Positions 7,935 through 16,097 of a DNA stretch of 64,000 nt are shown here, piece after piece. Within the stretch, counting starts at the first letter, position 1. Each line of letters opens with the position of its first letter. A program made the translations under genes and the position numbers. Origin of the DNA: JAEYFP01 sp964579795 (GTDB lineage: Bacteria; Bacillota; Clostridia; Lachnospirales; Lachnospiraceae); NCBI GenBank assembly GCA_964579795.1, contig CAZOHM010000010.1:1-64000 (forward strand), in the 5' to 3' direction. A model generated the notes under the pieces. That model had not been told where the DNA came from and did not search any database. It saw only the letters and a program-made list of their open reading frames with translations.

Positions 7935-10250
7935 TTATTCTAAATCTGAAATTGTCGGGTCTACTGGTTGACCTGTTATCGGGTCCAGTAGAATACCTGT
8001 ATTTGGTTCAATGGCTAATCCGGTTTCCGTATCAAATTGAATAACCGGCGCTTCTTCTTCTGACTTTTCAGTATCCTCCGTCTTTTGTTCTCCTGTTTCA
8101 CTTTCTGTTGTTCCGTCCGTATTAGCAGGCTGCTCAGTACTCGTCTCGTCATCTTTCAAAACCGCATTATCACTAACAGAATCTCCTCGAGCACTGGTTG
8201 AAAAATCAAGCTGTTTTTCTGCAAGTTCTGCTGCCTCATCCTCCGAAAGTTCCTCTGTCTGGAATACATTCATATAGGGAAGTACCTCTGTCAAAATATC
8301 TTTTGTTAATACTGTCGCATATTTTGCAGTTGCCTGTATTTCCACATTGGGCTGATCTATGACAGTATATATTACAAGCTGTGGATTTTCTGCTGGAGCA
8401 AATCCCATGAAAGACACAACATAGTTGCCGTTTTTTCTTGGAAGGGTTTCTGCTGTACCAGTTTTTCCACCAATCATGTACCCTGCCGGTCTAGCAGATT
8501 TACCTGTTCCCTGTGAAACAACATTAATACAAAGCTGTTTGATTTCATCAGAGGTTTCAGCTGAAATCGTCTGTTTTAACACACGCGGCTCGACAACCTT
8601 CACTGTTGCTCCGTCTGCATCAAGTATTTTTGTCACAACGTGAGGCTGATAATAATAACCTCCATTTATCAGCGAGCAGAATCCGGATATCATCTGTATC
8701 ATCGTAGTATTAAAACCCTGACCAAATGAACCGATCGCAAGATCTGTCGGTGTCATAACGTTTTCATCAAATACAAGTGTATTTGTCATTGCTTCTCCAG
8801 TCAGATCCACATTCGTTTTAAGTCCAAAATTATAGATGCGATTATATTTCATAAACACACTTCGTCCTATGACAGAACCCATCTTCATAAAAGCAACATT
8901 ACAGGAATTCTCCAAAGCACCCGAAAATGTAAGTTCTCCATGTCCAAGACGATTACTGCAGTGAATTTCATGTCCACCGACTTCCATCACACCATTACAT
9001 ACATAAGACTCATTGCCGGTCAGAATTCCTTCTTCCAATCCTGCCGCCATTGTAAATGGTTTTATTGTTGAACCCGGTTCATATGTGCTGTTAATACAAT
9101 AATTCTTCCATAAAGCATTGAGTGCTTCCATTTTTGCTTTTTCGTATGCGTCCTCTTCTGATTGCACCGGTGCTGTGTTATCACTGACAGAGTTATCAGA
9201 CACTGTCTCTGCTCCTGTATTGGCTGTTTCTGTTGTATCTGCTGTGTCTACCGCACCTGCTTCAGTTGTGTCTGCAGTGCCTGTATTGTTGTCATTATTT
9301 GTATTTGGATCTTCTATTACAAGCTCCGTTGTATTTCTCGGATCATTCAAATCAAATACAGGATAGCTTGCCATAGCAATAACTTCGCCCGTATTGGGAT
9401 TCATAATAATAACGCCTGTATTTTTACTTCCGTTTCCTTCATGATATTCATTTTTATGCTCTTCATTAAAAGCAAGAATATGTTTTTCAACAATACTTTG
9501 TATATTTACATCAAGACTTGTTACAAGTGTTTTTCCATCCTCTGCCGGTTTGATTGTTCTTTCAAGATTCTCATCATCATTGAGATATCCATACTCACGT
9601 CCGTTTATTCCATTCAGTGTTGTGTTGTAATACTCCTCCAGTCCATATGCACCCTCATTATCACCCTGCACAAAGCCAATCACATCACATGCCAATGAAT
9701 GATATGGATATTCTCTCTGATAAGTATCCTCAAGCCATACGCCCTTCACATCAGGATACTCAGATGGATTATTCAGTGTTTCCATCAGAGAGCTAACTGC
9801 ATCATATTCCTGCTTTTTAGCTATTATTCTGTATTGTGAACTCGGATTTTCAGTAATATAGCTTCGTAACTCACTCTGTGAATAATTGAACGAAATATTT
9901 GTCCCATAAAGAGCCGAAATAGTCGGTTCCAAATACTTTCCATTTTCTGAATTCAGTGTTTTTGAGTCAATTACAACATTGTATACTTTCTGACTGGCTG
10001 CAATTTTTGTGCCATTAGAATCAACTATTTCACCGCGTTTTGCAGGTAGCACAATACTGTCATATTCCTGCTGAGACAAAACCTGCTTCTTATATCGCTC
10101 TCCATTATCTCTGTTAATCGCATAGAGTTTTACATTCAGCAAAGCAAAAGCCAGCAATATTAGGAAAAACAATGCTGCCAGCTTTTTTTGCATCCTTATG
10201 GAAAATCGTTGTGGGTTCTGGTTCTCTGCGTGATGATTTCTTCTTCTCAT
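7935..10250 (-). CDS. Class B penicillin-binding protein with low-complexity insert and acidic tail
   Basis: Septal-type transpeptidase of 771 residues, longer than the 580-740 usual for the family. A basic N-terminus precedes a membrane segment (about 24-45), the dimerisation domain (LPAKRGEIVDSNGTKIAAS) and the transpeptidase domain with S394-T-I-K397, S449-C-N and K596-T-G-T599. Two parts are unusual. A Thr/Asp/Asn/Ala-rich insert (about 305-366) lies between the first conserved block and the active serine, and an acidic Glu/Thr-rich tail (about 665-771) follows the catalytic domain. Both contain the word SVSDN. There is no PASTA domain. The start is ATG at 10250, with AGGTG upstream; a GTG at 10259 is less likely. 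It is probably the division PBP (FtsI/PBP2B role). Confidence 0.9.
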   Translation of the reverse strand: MRRRNHHAENQNPQRFSIRMQKKLAALFFLILLAFALLNVKLYAINRDNGERYKKQVLSQQEYDSIVLPAKRGEIVDSNGTKIAASQKVYNVVIDSKTLNSENGKYLEPTISALYGTNISFNYSQSELRSYITENPSSQYRIIAKKQEYDAVSSLMETLNNPSEYPDVKGVWLEDTYQREYPYHSLACDVIGFVQGDNEGAYGLEEYYNTTLNGINGREYGYLNDDENLERTIKPAEDGKTLVTSLDVNIQSIVEKHILAFNEEHKNEYHEGNGSKNTGVIIMNPNTGEVIAMASYPVFDLNDPRNTTELVIEDPNTNNDNNTGTADTTEAGAVDTADTTETANTGAETVSDNSVSDNTAPVQSEEDAYEKAKMEALNALWKNYCINSTYEPGSTIKPFTMAAGLEEGILTGNESYVCNGVMEVGGHEIHCSNRLGHGELTFSGALENSCNVAFMKMGSVIGRSVFMKYNRIYNFGLKTNVDLTGEAMTNTLVFDENVMTPTDLAIGSFGQGFNTTMIQMISGFCSLINGGYYYQPHVVTKILDADGATVKVVEPRVLKQTISAETSDEIKQLCINVVSQGTGKSARPAGYMIGGKTGTAETLPRKNGNYVVSFMGFAPAENPQLVIYTVIDQPNVEIQATAKYATVLTKDILTEVLPYMNVFQTEELSEDEAAELAEKQLDFSTSARGDSVSDNAVLKDDETSTEQPANTDGTTESETGEQKTEDTEKSEEEAPVIQFDTETGLAIEPNTGILLDPITGQPVDPTISDLE

Positions 10251-10299
10251 CGTGTGCACCTGCCTGTCTATCTATCTGTTTCAATTAAATAGCTTCATA

Positions 10300-10782
10300 T
10301 TAATCTGTAGCGTTTCTATATTGTCTCACATAATCTGTATCATCGCTACTATATGTTACAATTTGATTTTCTCTTGCGTACTGCATGCCAAGTTCATCCA
10401 TGGCACTCTGCTTAATATCTTCCAGTCCAACTGCCCCCTTAATACGGCTTTCTGTATCATCATTTTCAGCTCTCATCCTATTCAGCTGACTTTCCAGTGT
10501 TGAGATTTGCTTAACACTGTTTGTAATATCTGATTGAAGCTGTAAATACTGAATGCAGACATAACCGGTAACAAGCATGGCAAGTGTAAGGAAAAATACA
10601 TATGCCGGATTCATGTGAGATGCCTTTTCCCTGTTTTTGCGTGCAGTATTGCTCAGCTTTTGAGGTCTGGTTGTTTCTGACTGTACCGGGCGAAGTGCAC
10701 GTGCAGTGTTTCCGTAAACATATTCATTACGGGATTTTCTGTATGCACTTTTCTGTCTTCCCTGACTTCTTGAAGCTGCCAT
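10300..10782 (-). CDS. ftsL: FtsL-like cell division protein
   Basis: Small bitopic divisome protein of 160 residues. A long basic cytoplasmic tail (1-58, many R and K) is followed by a single membrane helix (about 60-79) and an extracellular coiled coil (about 80-112: QLQSDITNSVKQISTLESQL), then a short tail. FtsL/DivIC proteins pair with FtsQ/DivIB to activate the septal synthase. The call rests on topology, size and place between rsmH and the PBPs, since sequence conservation is weak. The ATG at 10782 follows GAGGAG at 6-base spacing; the stop of rsmH lies 10 bases upstream. Confidence 0.85.
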   Translation of the reverse strand: MAASRSQGRQKSAYRKSRNEYVYGNTARALRPVQSETTRPQKLSNTARKNREKASHMNPAYVFFLTLAMLVTGYVCIQYLQLQSDITNSVKQISTLESQLNRMRAENDDTESRIKGAVGLEDIKQSAMDELGMQYARENQIVTYSSDDTDYVRQYRNATD

Positions 10783-10792
10783 GTCTTTCTCC

Positions 10793-11725
10793 TCAAATTC
10801 TTTCAAATACTCTTAGTTTTGCACTTTTCGCTCTTGGATTTTGTTCTGTTTCTTCTTGTGACGGAAATATTGGTTTTCTTGTGATTACTTTTCCTTTTGA
10901 CTTTTTCCCGCATACGCATACCGGGAAATCCGGAGGACAAGTACATGGGTTTTCACTGTTTCTGAATATTGTTTTTACAATTCTGTCTTCCAGCGAATGA
11001 AATGTGATAATGCAAATTCTTCCGCCCGGGTTTAACAGTTCTATCATAGTATCCAGTGTATTTTTCAGTACATCCAACTCCCCATTCAGTTCAATTCTAA
11101 TTGCCTGAAATGTCTGTTTGGCTGGATGGCCCATTGTTTTTTGTACTTTCATTGGAATTGCAGATTTGATAACTTCAACCAGTTCACCTGTCGTTTGTAT
11201 TTCACTATGTTCGCGGGCCACAACAATATGCTTGGCAATATTCTGAGCGAACTTATCTTCTCCATAGTCACGAATCATTCGAAACAAGTCCTGCTGTGAA
11301 TAAGTATTCACAATGTCTTTTGCAGTCCGACTGTTTCTTCTGTCCATTCTCATGTCCAGTTCTACATCTGCTTTATATGAAAATCCCCTCTCAGGTGTAT
11401 CCAGCTGATACGAGGACACCCCCAAATCAAGTATGATCCCATCCACTTTCCCCACATGGATTTCCCCGAGTTCATCCTTGATGTTGCAGTAATTGTTTCT
11501 AATATATGTAACATTTTTAAACTCTTCAAGACGAATCTTTGCAGCAGAAATTGCTGCATCGTCTTGATCTATTCCGATTAATCTCCCCTGATCGGAAAGC
11601 TGCTTTGCGACCTCATATGCATGACCTGCGCCCCCTAATGTTCCATCAACATAGGTCCCTTCGGGCTTGATCTGTAAACTATCGATTGTCTCCTGCAGCA
11701 ATACAGATTTATGAACAAAGCTCAT
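10793..11725 (-). CDS. rsmH: 16S rRNA (cytosine1402-N4)-methyltransferase RsmH (MraW)
   Basis: SAM-dependent enzyme that methylates N4 of C1402 in the ribosomal decoding centre. The 310-residue protein has the SAM-binding start SVLLQETIDSL...YVDGTLGGAGHAYE, the GIILDLGVSSYQLD motif and the C-terminal FHSLEDRIVK block, all diagnostic of RsmH. The ATG at 11725 is preceded by AGGAGG-GGAAAAACT. It lies 13 bases after mraZ, the conserved first pair of the dcw operon. The Cys-rich loop near the C-terminus (CTCPPDFPVCVCG) is common in Firmicutes homologues. Confidence 0.97.
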   Translation of the reverse strand: MSFVHKSVLLQETIDSLQIKPEGTYVDGTLGGAGHAYEVAKQLSDQGRLIGIDQDDAAISAAKIRLEEFKNVTYIRNNYCNIKDELGEIHVGKVDGIILDLGVSSYQLDTPERGFSYKADVELDMRMDRRNSRTAKDIVNTYSQQDLFRMIRDYGEDKFAQNIAKHIVVAREHSEIQTTGELVEVIKSAIPMKVQKTMGHPAKQTFQAIRIELNGELDVLKNTLDTMIELLNPGGRICIITFHSLEDRIVKTIFRNSENPCTCPPDFPVCVCGKKSKGKVITRKPIFPSQEETEQNPRAKSAKLRVFERI

Positions 11726-11738
11726 AGTTTTTCCCCTC

Positions 11739-12167
11739 CTATATGCTTAATCCCAAATCTGCCATTTGTTCAGCGATGTCATCCATATTATCACAGGCCG
11801 TTTCCCCTTCCCAGCGTTCCTTATTCCAAACTTCAATTCTGCTGGCTACACCTGCTAAAACAACATCCTTTTCCAATTCCGCAAACCCCCTCAGGTTTGT
11901 TGGAATCAGAATTCGTCCTTGCTTGTCCACTTCTACTGTCGCAGCTCCTGCGGCAAAGAAGCGGACAAGCTGTCTTGAATTCTTATTGGGTGGTAATGAT
12001 TTCAGGTTCTCTTCAAATTTCGCCCATTCTGCATTGTCGTAAATAAACAAGCAGCCGTCCAACCCCTTCGTAATCACAAACAGCTCCCCTAGCTGCTCGC
12101 GAAACTTCGAGGGAATTATCAATCTTCCTTTTGTATCAATTGTATGGTTGTATTCCCCCATGAACAT
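11739..12167 (-). CDS. mraZ: Transcriptional regulator MraZ
   Basis: First gene of the dcw operon, encoding an AbrB-like regulator that forms rings and binds repeated boxes in its own promoter region. The 142-residue protein has the two halves of the family: MFMGEYNHTIDTKGRLIIPS and the second repeat AATVEVDKQGRILIPTNLR, each with the DxKGR[IL] signature. ATG at 12167 is preferred since MraZ proteins begin MFMGEY; a GTG at 12182 extends the frame by five codons. The ribosome site is weak (GGTG) and overlaps the last MraZ box, so repressor binding could also affect translation of the leader region. Confidence 0.95.
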   Translation of the reverse strand: MFMGEYNHTIDTKGRLIIPSKFREQLGELFVITKGLDGCLFIYDNAEWAKFEENLKSLPPNKNSRQLVRFFAAGAATVEVDKQGRILIPTNLRGFAELEKDVVLAGVASRIEVWNKERWEGETACDNMDDIAEQMADLGLSI

Positions 12168-12177
12168 TTTGGACTTC

Positions 12178-12214
12178 ACCACTTTCTACCACTTGAAACC
12201 ACTTTTCACCACTT
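12178..12214 (-). promoter_or_regulatory. MraZ operator: four direct repeats at 10-bp period
   Basis: Read on the minus strand, AAGTGGT occurs four times at exactly 10-base intervals (12214-12208, 12204-12198, 12194-12188, 12184-12178), each followed by a variable 3-base spacer. GTGG-type repeats of this period are the known binding sites of MraZ in other bacteria. They lie directly downstream of the -10 box, from about +2 to +39, and end 11 bases before the mraZ ATG, so bound MraZ would block initiation or early elongation. Confidence 0.88.
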
Positions 12215-12222
12215 ATGATGTA

Positions 12223-12251
12223 ATTCTACCCCCAAAAGTACAAAATTGCAA
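12223..12251 (-). promoter_or_regulatory. Promoter of the dcw (mraZ) operon
   Basis: TTGCAA (12251-12246) and TAGAAT (12228-12223) on the minus strand are 17 bases apart. The predicted start near 12216 places the MraZ boxes immediately downstream. The ychF terminator lies just upstream, so this promoter would begin a separate transcript. Confidence 0.78.
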
Positions 12252-12274
12252 CCCCTTTTTTGCCCTTAAAACAT

Positions 12275-12303
12275 GAAAAAAGCACCCATAACTCGGGTGC
12301 TTT
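12275..12303 (-). terminator. Rho-independent terminator after ychF
   Basis: On the minus strand the stem GCACCC (12300-12295) pairs with GGGTGC (12287-12282) around the loop GAGTTAT, extended by A-T pairs, and is followed by six T. It lies about 115 bases beyond the ychF stop and just before the dcw promoter. Confidence 0.85.
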
Positions 12304-12419
12304 ACTCATTTTGTACAACAATTGTACAAGATATTGTGTTTTGTTCTTAAAGTATACTTTTATATCTCTACATATAGAAATCAAAATTTCTTAATAAAAA
12401 TTTAAAGTTTTTTAAGATT

Positions 12420-13517
12420 TTATACATTAAATCTGAACAGAATAACATCTCCGTCCTTTACAACATAGTCCTTTCCTTCCAAACCTACCACGCCCTTTTC
12501 TTTTGCATTTGACAGGGAACCACATTCTAATAAGTCTTTATAATTAACTACTTCAGCGCGGATAAAGCCTCTTTCAAAATCTGTATGAATCTTTCCTGCA
12601 GCTTGTGGTGCTTTTGTGCCAAGCTTAATTGTCCACGCACGCGTTTCATCTTCTCCTGAAGTCAGATAACTAATCAGTCCAAGCAGTCGATAGCTTGCCT
12701 TGATTAATTTTTCCAAGCCAGATTCTGATAATCCCAAATCTTCAAGAAACATTGCTTTTTCTTCGTCATCAAGCTCAGCAATTTCCTGCTCGATTTGTGC
12801 ACAGATTACAAAAACCTCACTGCCATCTGTCTTTGCAAACTCACGTACTTTTTTGACATATTCATTATCAGCCCCGTCATCTGCTAAATCCTCTTCTGAA
12901 ACATTGGCGGCAAAAATAACCGGCTTTGCTGTCAATAAATTATAGGAAGCAATCCACTCTTCCTCATCTTCATCAAGTGCCGCAAAGCCCCTTGCTGATT
13001 TTCCTTCTTCCAGATAGGCAATCAATCGTTTAATACATGTAACCTCTTTTGCAATCTTCTTATCATTATTAGCAGCTCTCCCTGCCTTGGCAACTCTTCT
13101 TTCCAATATTTCAATGTCAGAAAAAATCAATTCCAGATTTATTGTTTCAATATCTCTAAGTGGATCCACGTTTCCATCAACATGTACCACATTTGTATCC
13201 TCAAAGCATCTGACTACATGTACAATCGCATCTACCTCTCTGATATTTGCAAGAAACTGATTTCCAAGTCCCTCCCCTTTGGAGGCTCCTTTTACAAGAC
13301 CTGCAATATCCACAAATTCAATCACTGCCGGTGTCACTTTTTTTGATGCGTATAAATCACCTAATAGTTTTAAACGTTCATCCGGAACAGCAACAACACC
13401 AACATTTGGATCTATCGTACAAAACGGATAATTCGCCGATTCAGCACCTGCCTTTGTCAGTGAATTAAACAACGTACTCTTTCCTACATTTGGCAGTCCT
13501 ACGATTCCTAATTTCAT
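12420..13517 (-). CDS. ychF: Ribosome-binding ATPase YchF
   Basis: Universally conserved Obg-family P-loop protein of 365 residues that binds ribosomes and hydrolyses ATP rather than GTP. The N-terminal P-loop GLPNVGKST, switch region YPFCTIDPN and VDIAGLVKGAS are clear. The usual NKxD base-reading motif is NVSE (about residue 205), the change that gives YchF its ATP preference. A coiled coil and C-terminal TGS domain (FERGFIRAEVV) follow. It has its own promoter and terminator, so it is probably monocistronic, as in many Firmicutes. Confidence 0.97.
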   Translation of the reverse strand: MKLGIVGLPNVGKSTLFNSLTKAGAESANYPFCTIDPNVGVVAVPDERLKLLGDLYASKKVTPAVIEFVDIAGLVKGASKGEGLGNQFLANIREVDAIVHVVRCFEDTNVVHVDGNVDPLRDIETINLELIFSDIEILERRVAKAGRAANNDKKIAKEVTCIKRLIAYLEEGKSARGFAALDEDEEEWIASYNLLTAKPVIFAANVSEEDLADDGADNEYVKKVREFAKTDGSEVFVICAQIEQEIAELDDEEKAMFLEDLGLSESGLEKLIKASYRLLGLISYLTSGEDETRAWTIKLGTKAPQAAGKIHTDFERGFIRAEVVNYKDLLECGSLSNAKEKGVVGLEGKDYVVKDGDVILFRFNV

Positions 13518-13587
13518 TTCTTCACGTACCTATTCGAAAAGCCTCCAATAAATGAGTTCTTCGCCTCTCTTAATATTCTCTCCAGTG

Positions 13588-13616
13588 ATTATATCATATC
13601 AAAAAAGCTTTGGAAA
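13588..13616 (-). promoter_or_regulatory. Promoter of ychF
   Basis: TATAAT (13593-13588) on the minus strand with TTTCCA (13616-13611) 17 bases upstream. The -10 is perfect and the -35 weak. It lies about 70 bases ahead of the ychF ATG. Confidence 0.6.
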
Positions 13617-13710
13617 TGACTTTACTCCATAAATTTCACATACATTTTTTTCGGTACTGCCATAACGGCTTGTGGTTGCGCCTTTTTGTAGTTAATTACT
13701 TTTTATGAAT

Positions 13711-13740
13711 ACTTTATGGATACTTACTTTATGGATACTT
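13711..13740. repeat. Two perfect 15-bp tandem repeats in the ychF upstream gap
   Basis: The unit ACTTTATGGATACTT occurs twice back to back (13711-13725 and 13726-13740), with a degenerate third copy just before it. The gene-free stretch 13518-13865 otherwise holds only the ychF promoter. I see no open frame of interest, no RNA motif and no strong terminator in it. Function of the repeat is unknown. Confidence 0.75.
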
Positions 13741-13865
13741 TCTCTTTTGAGCAACTATTTCTCATGTGATATTATTGTACCAGGGCTTTCATCGTTCTAA
13801 CGAAAGTCGTGTATCACACCCACAACCGGAATACAACTTTAAATCAGCCGTAACAATGCTGATAA

Positions 13866-14345
13866 TCAGTCATGATTTATTTGAAAATTCACTTCTGATT
13901 CTATCAGTTTCCTGATGTACGGGCTGTCTTCATCATTCAAATCGTGAAAGAATGCCATCATTCTACATTTCTTATACTCATTGCCATCCAGCATAAAAGT
14001 GTATCCGGCAGGGCATGTCGGCGAACAGACCTCTCCAATCAGTTTTTTGCAAACACCCGCCTTCATAATATCTTTCTTCATTTTTTCTGGAAATTCGGTT
14101 AAGATTGAATCATAGTTTGCTATTCCGGCTGCATAGATACGCATTTTTACACCACTTTTGCGAAATACATAATTTAACAGTGTTTTTCCTGTAACAGAAG
14201 AAATATAGGACGCAACGTATCCGTTTTTCGCTGTTTTAATTTCTCTCTTACATTCTTTTTCATTCAGAAACTTGTCAAGCTCCAATACAAAACCTTGCTG
14301 TGATGCTGGTATATCATTCAAAAATGATAAGAATTTTTCATCCAT
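13866..14345 (-). CDS. Unknown 159-aa protein with a CxPTCPAG motif
   Basis: I do not recognise the family. The protein is soluble and mixed alpha/beta. It starts MDEKFLSFLNDIPASQQGF and has a cluster of cysteines near residues 106-130: a VCKK cysteine, then VCSPTCPAGYTFML and YKKCRMM. These could bind a metal or form disulphides. ATG at 14345 follows AAGGAG and is one base after the stop of the AraC/GyrI-type regulator, so the two are translationally linked and probably act together, perhaps in response to a small molecule. An extension upstream to 14396 would overlap that gene and lacks a ribosome site. Confidence 0.75.
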   Translation of the reverse strand: MDEKFLSFLNDIPASQQGFVLELDKFLNEKECKREIKTAKNGYVASYISSVTGKTLLNYVFRKSGVKMRIYAAGIANYDSILTEFPEKMKKDIMKAGVCKKLIGEVCSPTCPAGYTFMLDGNEYKKCRMMAFFHDLNDEDSPYIRKLIESEVNFQINHD

Positions 14346-14346
14346 A

Positions 14347-15201
14347 TTACTTGTTCTCCTTCCTGACAATCGGAATCCATACTTCATATTTTGCATTCAT
14401 CGGATCTGGCTGCAGATAAAGCTCCACATCTGGCGCATTTGCATACTCATAGCCACTCGTTGGCAGCCACTCCGAAACGATTCGGCTCTCCAGCTCCTGC
14501 ATTTTCGAAATAGGTCCCTCCTCATAAAATACTGCCCATGTACACGAAGGTACGATTAGTTCTTCATATTTTCCCTTATCCAGCGTTGATGCAACTGCAA
14601 TATAATAATGCCAGTTCTCAGTTTCATTACATGTACTGATTCCAAGCAGTCCCTGAACAGGTGTATTCATCATCTGTGCAAGTTCTGTAACCGTTCCGTC
14701 GCTGGATGCCTTCGCCCAAAATCCTGGTGTGATTGTAAAGTTTTCTTCTACTGTCTGTTTCAATTCAATTGATGTTCCTATTACTCGAAATGCTTCTTTT
14801 TTCTCTATTCTGTAATTCATTGCTTCTGCTCCTTTTACCTGCATCTGGAACCGGATTGGAGGGAAAGACTTTACAACAGCATCTTCCATTCTGGCGTCCG
14901 TAGGTGAAATCCCATGTACTCCCTGAAAAGCACGTGTAAACGCTGTCGGTGACTGATAGCCATATTGAATTCCAATATCAATCACCTTTTTATTTGGGTC
15001 TTTTAAATCAACTGCCGCAAGTGACATTCGTCTTCTTCTAACATATTCCGAAAGTGTTATCCCGCCTAAATATGTAAAAATTCTTTGAAAATGATAGGGT
15101 GAGCAACCCGCAAGCCTGCCAAGCTGCTCATAATTCAATTCCTCGCAAATATGTTCCTCAATATAGTTGACTGCTGTATTCATTCCTTCAATCCATTCCA
15201 T
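14347..15201 (-). CDS. AraC-family regulator with GyrI-like ligand-binding domain
   Basis: Transcription factor of 284 residues with reversed order compared with classical AraC proteins. The two helix-turn-helix motifs come first (about 1-105: YEQLGRLAGCSPYHFQRIF and VIDIGIQYGYQSPTAFTRAF), followed by a GyrI/Rob-type effector domain (about 120-284: MNYRIEKKEAFRVIGTSIEL and WLPTSGYEYANAPDVELYL). Such proteins resemble Rob and BmrR-linked sensors that bind drugs or hydrophobic cations. It starts with ATG at 15201 behind GGAGAG. Targets are unknown; the coupled downstream gene is a likely one. Confidence 0.9.
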   Translation of the reverse strand: MEWIEGMNTAVNYIEEHICEELNYEQLGRLAGCSPYHFQRIFTYLGGITLSEYVRRRRMSLAAVDLKDPNKKVIDIGIQYGYQSPTAFTRAFQGVHGISPTDARMEDAVVKSFPPIRFQMQVKGAEAMNYRIEKKEAFRVIGTSIELKQTVEENFTITPGFWAKASSDGTVTELAQMMNTPVQGLLGISTCNETENWHYYIAVASTLDKGKYEELIVPSCTWAVFYEEGPISKMQELESRIVSEWLPTSGYEYANAPDVELYLQPDPMNAKYEVWIPIVRKENK

Positions 15202-15311
15202 ATGTTTCTCTCCTTTGTTTTATCGATCGACTGCTTTATCTTATATTAACCGCGCAGCTTTGTCCTCTCTATTTTTGTTCAAATATTGCGATTTAATTTC
15301 TGTAAAGGCTC

Positions 15312-15346
15312 AAAAGAGCAGATGGTATCAAAGTTTCCACCTGCTC
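15312..15346 (-). terminator. Terminator at the end of the priA-to-HAD operon
   Basis: Minus strand GAGCAGGTGG (15346-15337) and CCATCTGCTC (15325-15316) form a 10-bp stem with one G-T pair, followed by TTTT. The stem begins within the stop codon of the HAD gene. It closes a run of minus-strand genes that starts at priA. Confidence 0.75.
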
Positions 15347-16082
15347 ATTTATTATCATTTACCGTATCCTCAAATTCACTAAAAAGAGTGTTGTAAACTT
15401 CATGCCGTTTCTGTGGTGTTTTATCAAGTATCAGATAATCTACGCCTGCGTTAACGGCTGCCAAACCATCCTTGCTAAACCGGTCGCCTATCATCAAAAT
15501 ATCCTCCGGCTTCATCCCATAATCCTGCATAATCAATACAAGACCTTTTGGTGCCGGCTTGAGTTCCATAATTCGTTCATCTGTTGCGCTGTACATTCCA
15601 TCAGCTTCCATTTCCAAAGCTTCCAGTTTGTCTTTTACTGGATAATCCGAAAAAATAATCACCCGGATATTTCTTTCTCTAAGTCTGTTCATTAGCTGAC
15701 CGATTTCTTCATCTTTGCTCATGCGCAAAGCAGACAAGGGATTTTCATAAATCCATCTTCGAATAACCTGTTCCACACGCTCTGCTGTCTCATTCATTTT
15801 CTTTGCAACATATGCATACTGTATTTCATCAAGCGAATCAGATTCGTTCAGATTTTCTAGAACAACAGGCAGCTCCTGTCTGACCTTCTCCCAGTGTTCT
15901 CTTACAGTTCGAAACTCCTTAATGATAACAAGCTCCTTAACACGCCACGGGTGCATGGAATAATACCCAATCAGTCTTCCCGCCATCGTCATTCTCAGCT
16001 TTTGCTGATAATACAGTGTTCCGTCAAGATCAAAAACAACTGCACGATATTCTGTGATTTTTTTCTTTTTTTGATTTTGCAC
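15345..16082 (-). CDS. HAD-superfamily phosphatase next to UbiA prenyltransferase
   Basis: Cytoplasmic hydrolase of 245 residues with the HAD motifs: D18-L-D20-G-T in VVFDLDGTLYY, a Ser/Asp motif (RVIIFSDYPVKDK), a lysine region (IMELKPAPKG) and the acidic motif MIGDRFSKDGLAA. Start is GTG at 16082 with GGAG upstream. It lies 15 bases after a UbiA-family gene of the phosphoribosyl-transfer subgroup. In other bacteria HAD and UbiA domains of this kind are neighbours or fused, and the HAD part is thought to remove the 5-phosphate from polyprenyl-phosphoryl-phosphoribose. That role here is inference. Confidence 0.85.
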   Translation of the reverse strand: MQNQKKKKITEYRAVVFDLDGTLYYQQKLRMTMAGRLIGYYSMHPWRVKELVIIKEFRTVREHWEKVRQELPVVLENLNESDSLDEIQYAYVAKKMNETAERVEQVIRRWIYENPLSALRMSKDEEIGQLMNRLRERNIRVIIFSDYPVKDKLEALEMEADGMYSATDERIMELKPAPKGLVLIMQDYGMKPEDILMIGDRFSKDGLAAVNAGVDYLILDKTPQKRHEVYNTLFSEFEDTVNDNK

Positions 16083-16097
16083 GCGCCACAGCTCCTA

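Noticed and set aside
9118..9698. Open frames on the plus strand opposite the PBP insert
   Set aside because: They arise from the biased composition of the low-complexity insert, encode no recognisable fold and have no ribosome site.
12178..12214. Short regular repeats as a CRISPR-like array
   Set aside because: Unit of 7 bases with 3-base spacers and no cas genes; it is explained as an MraZ operator.
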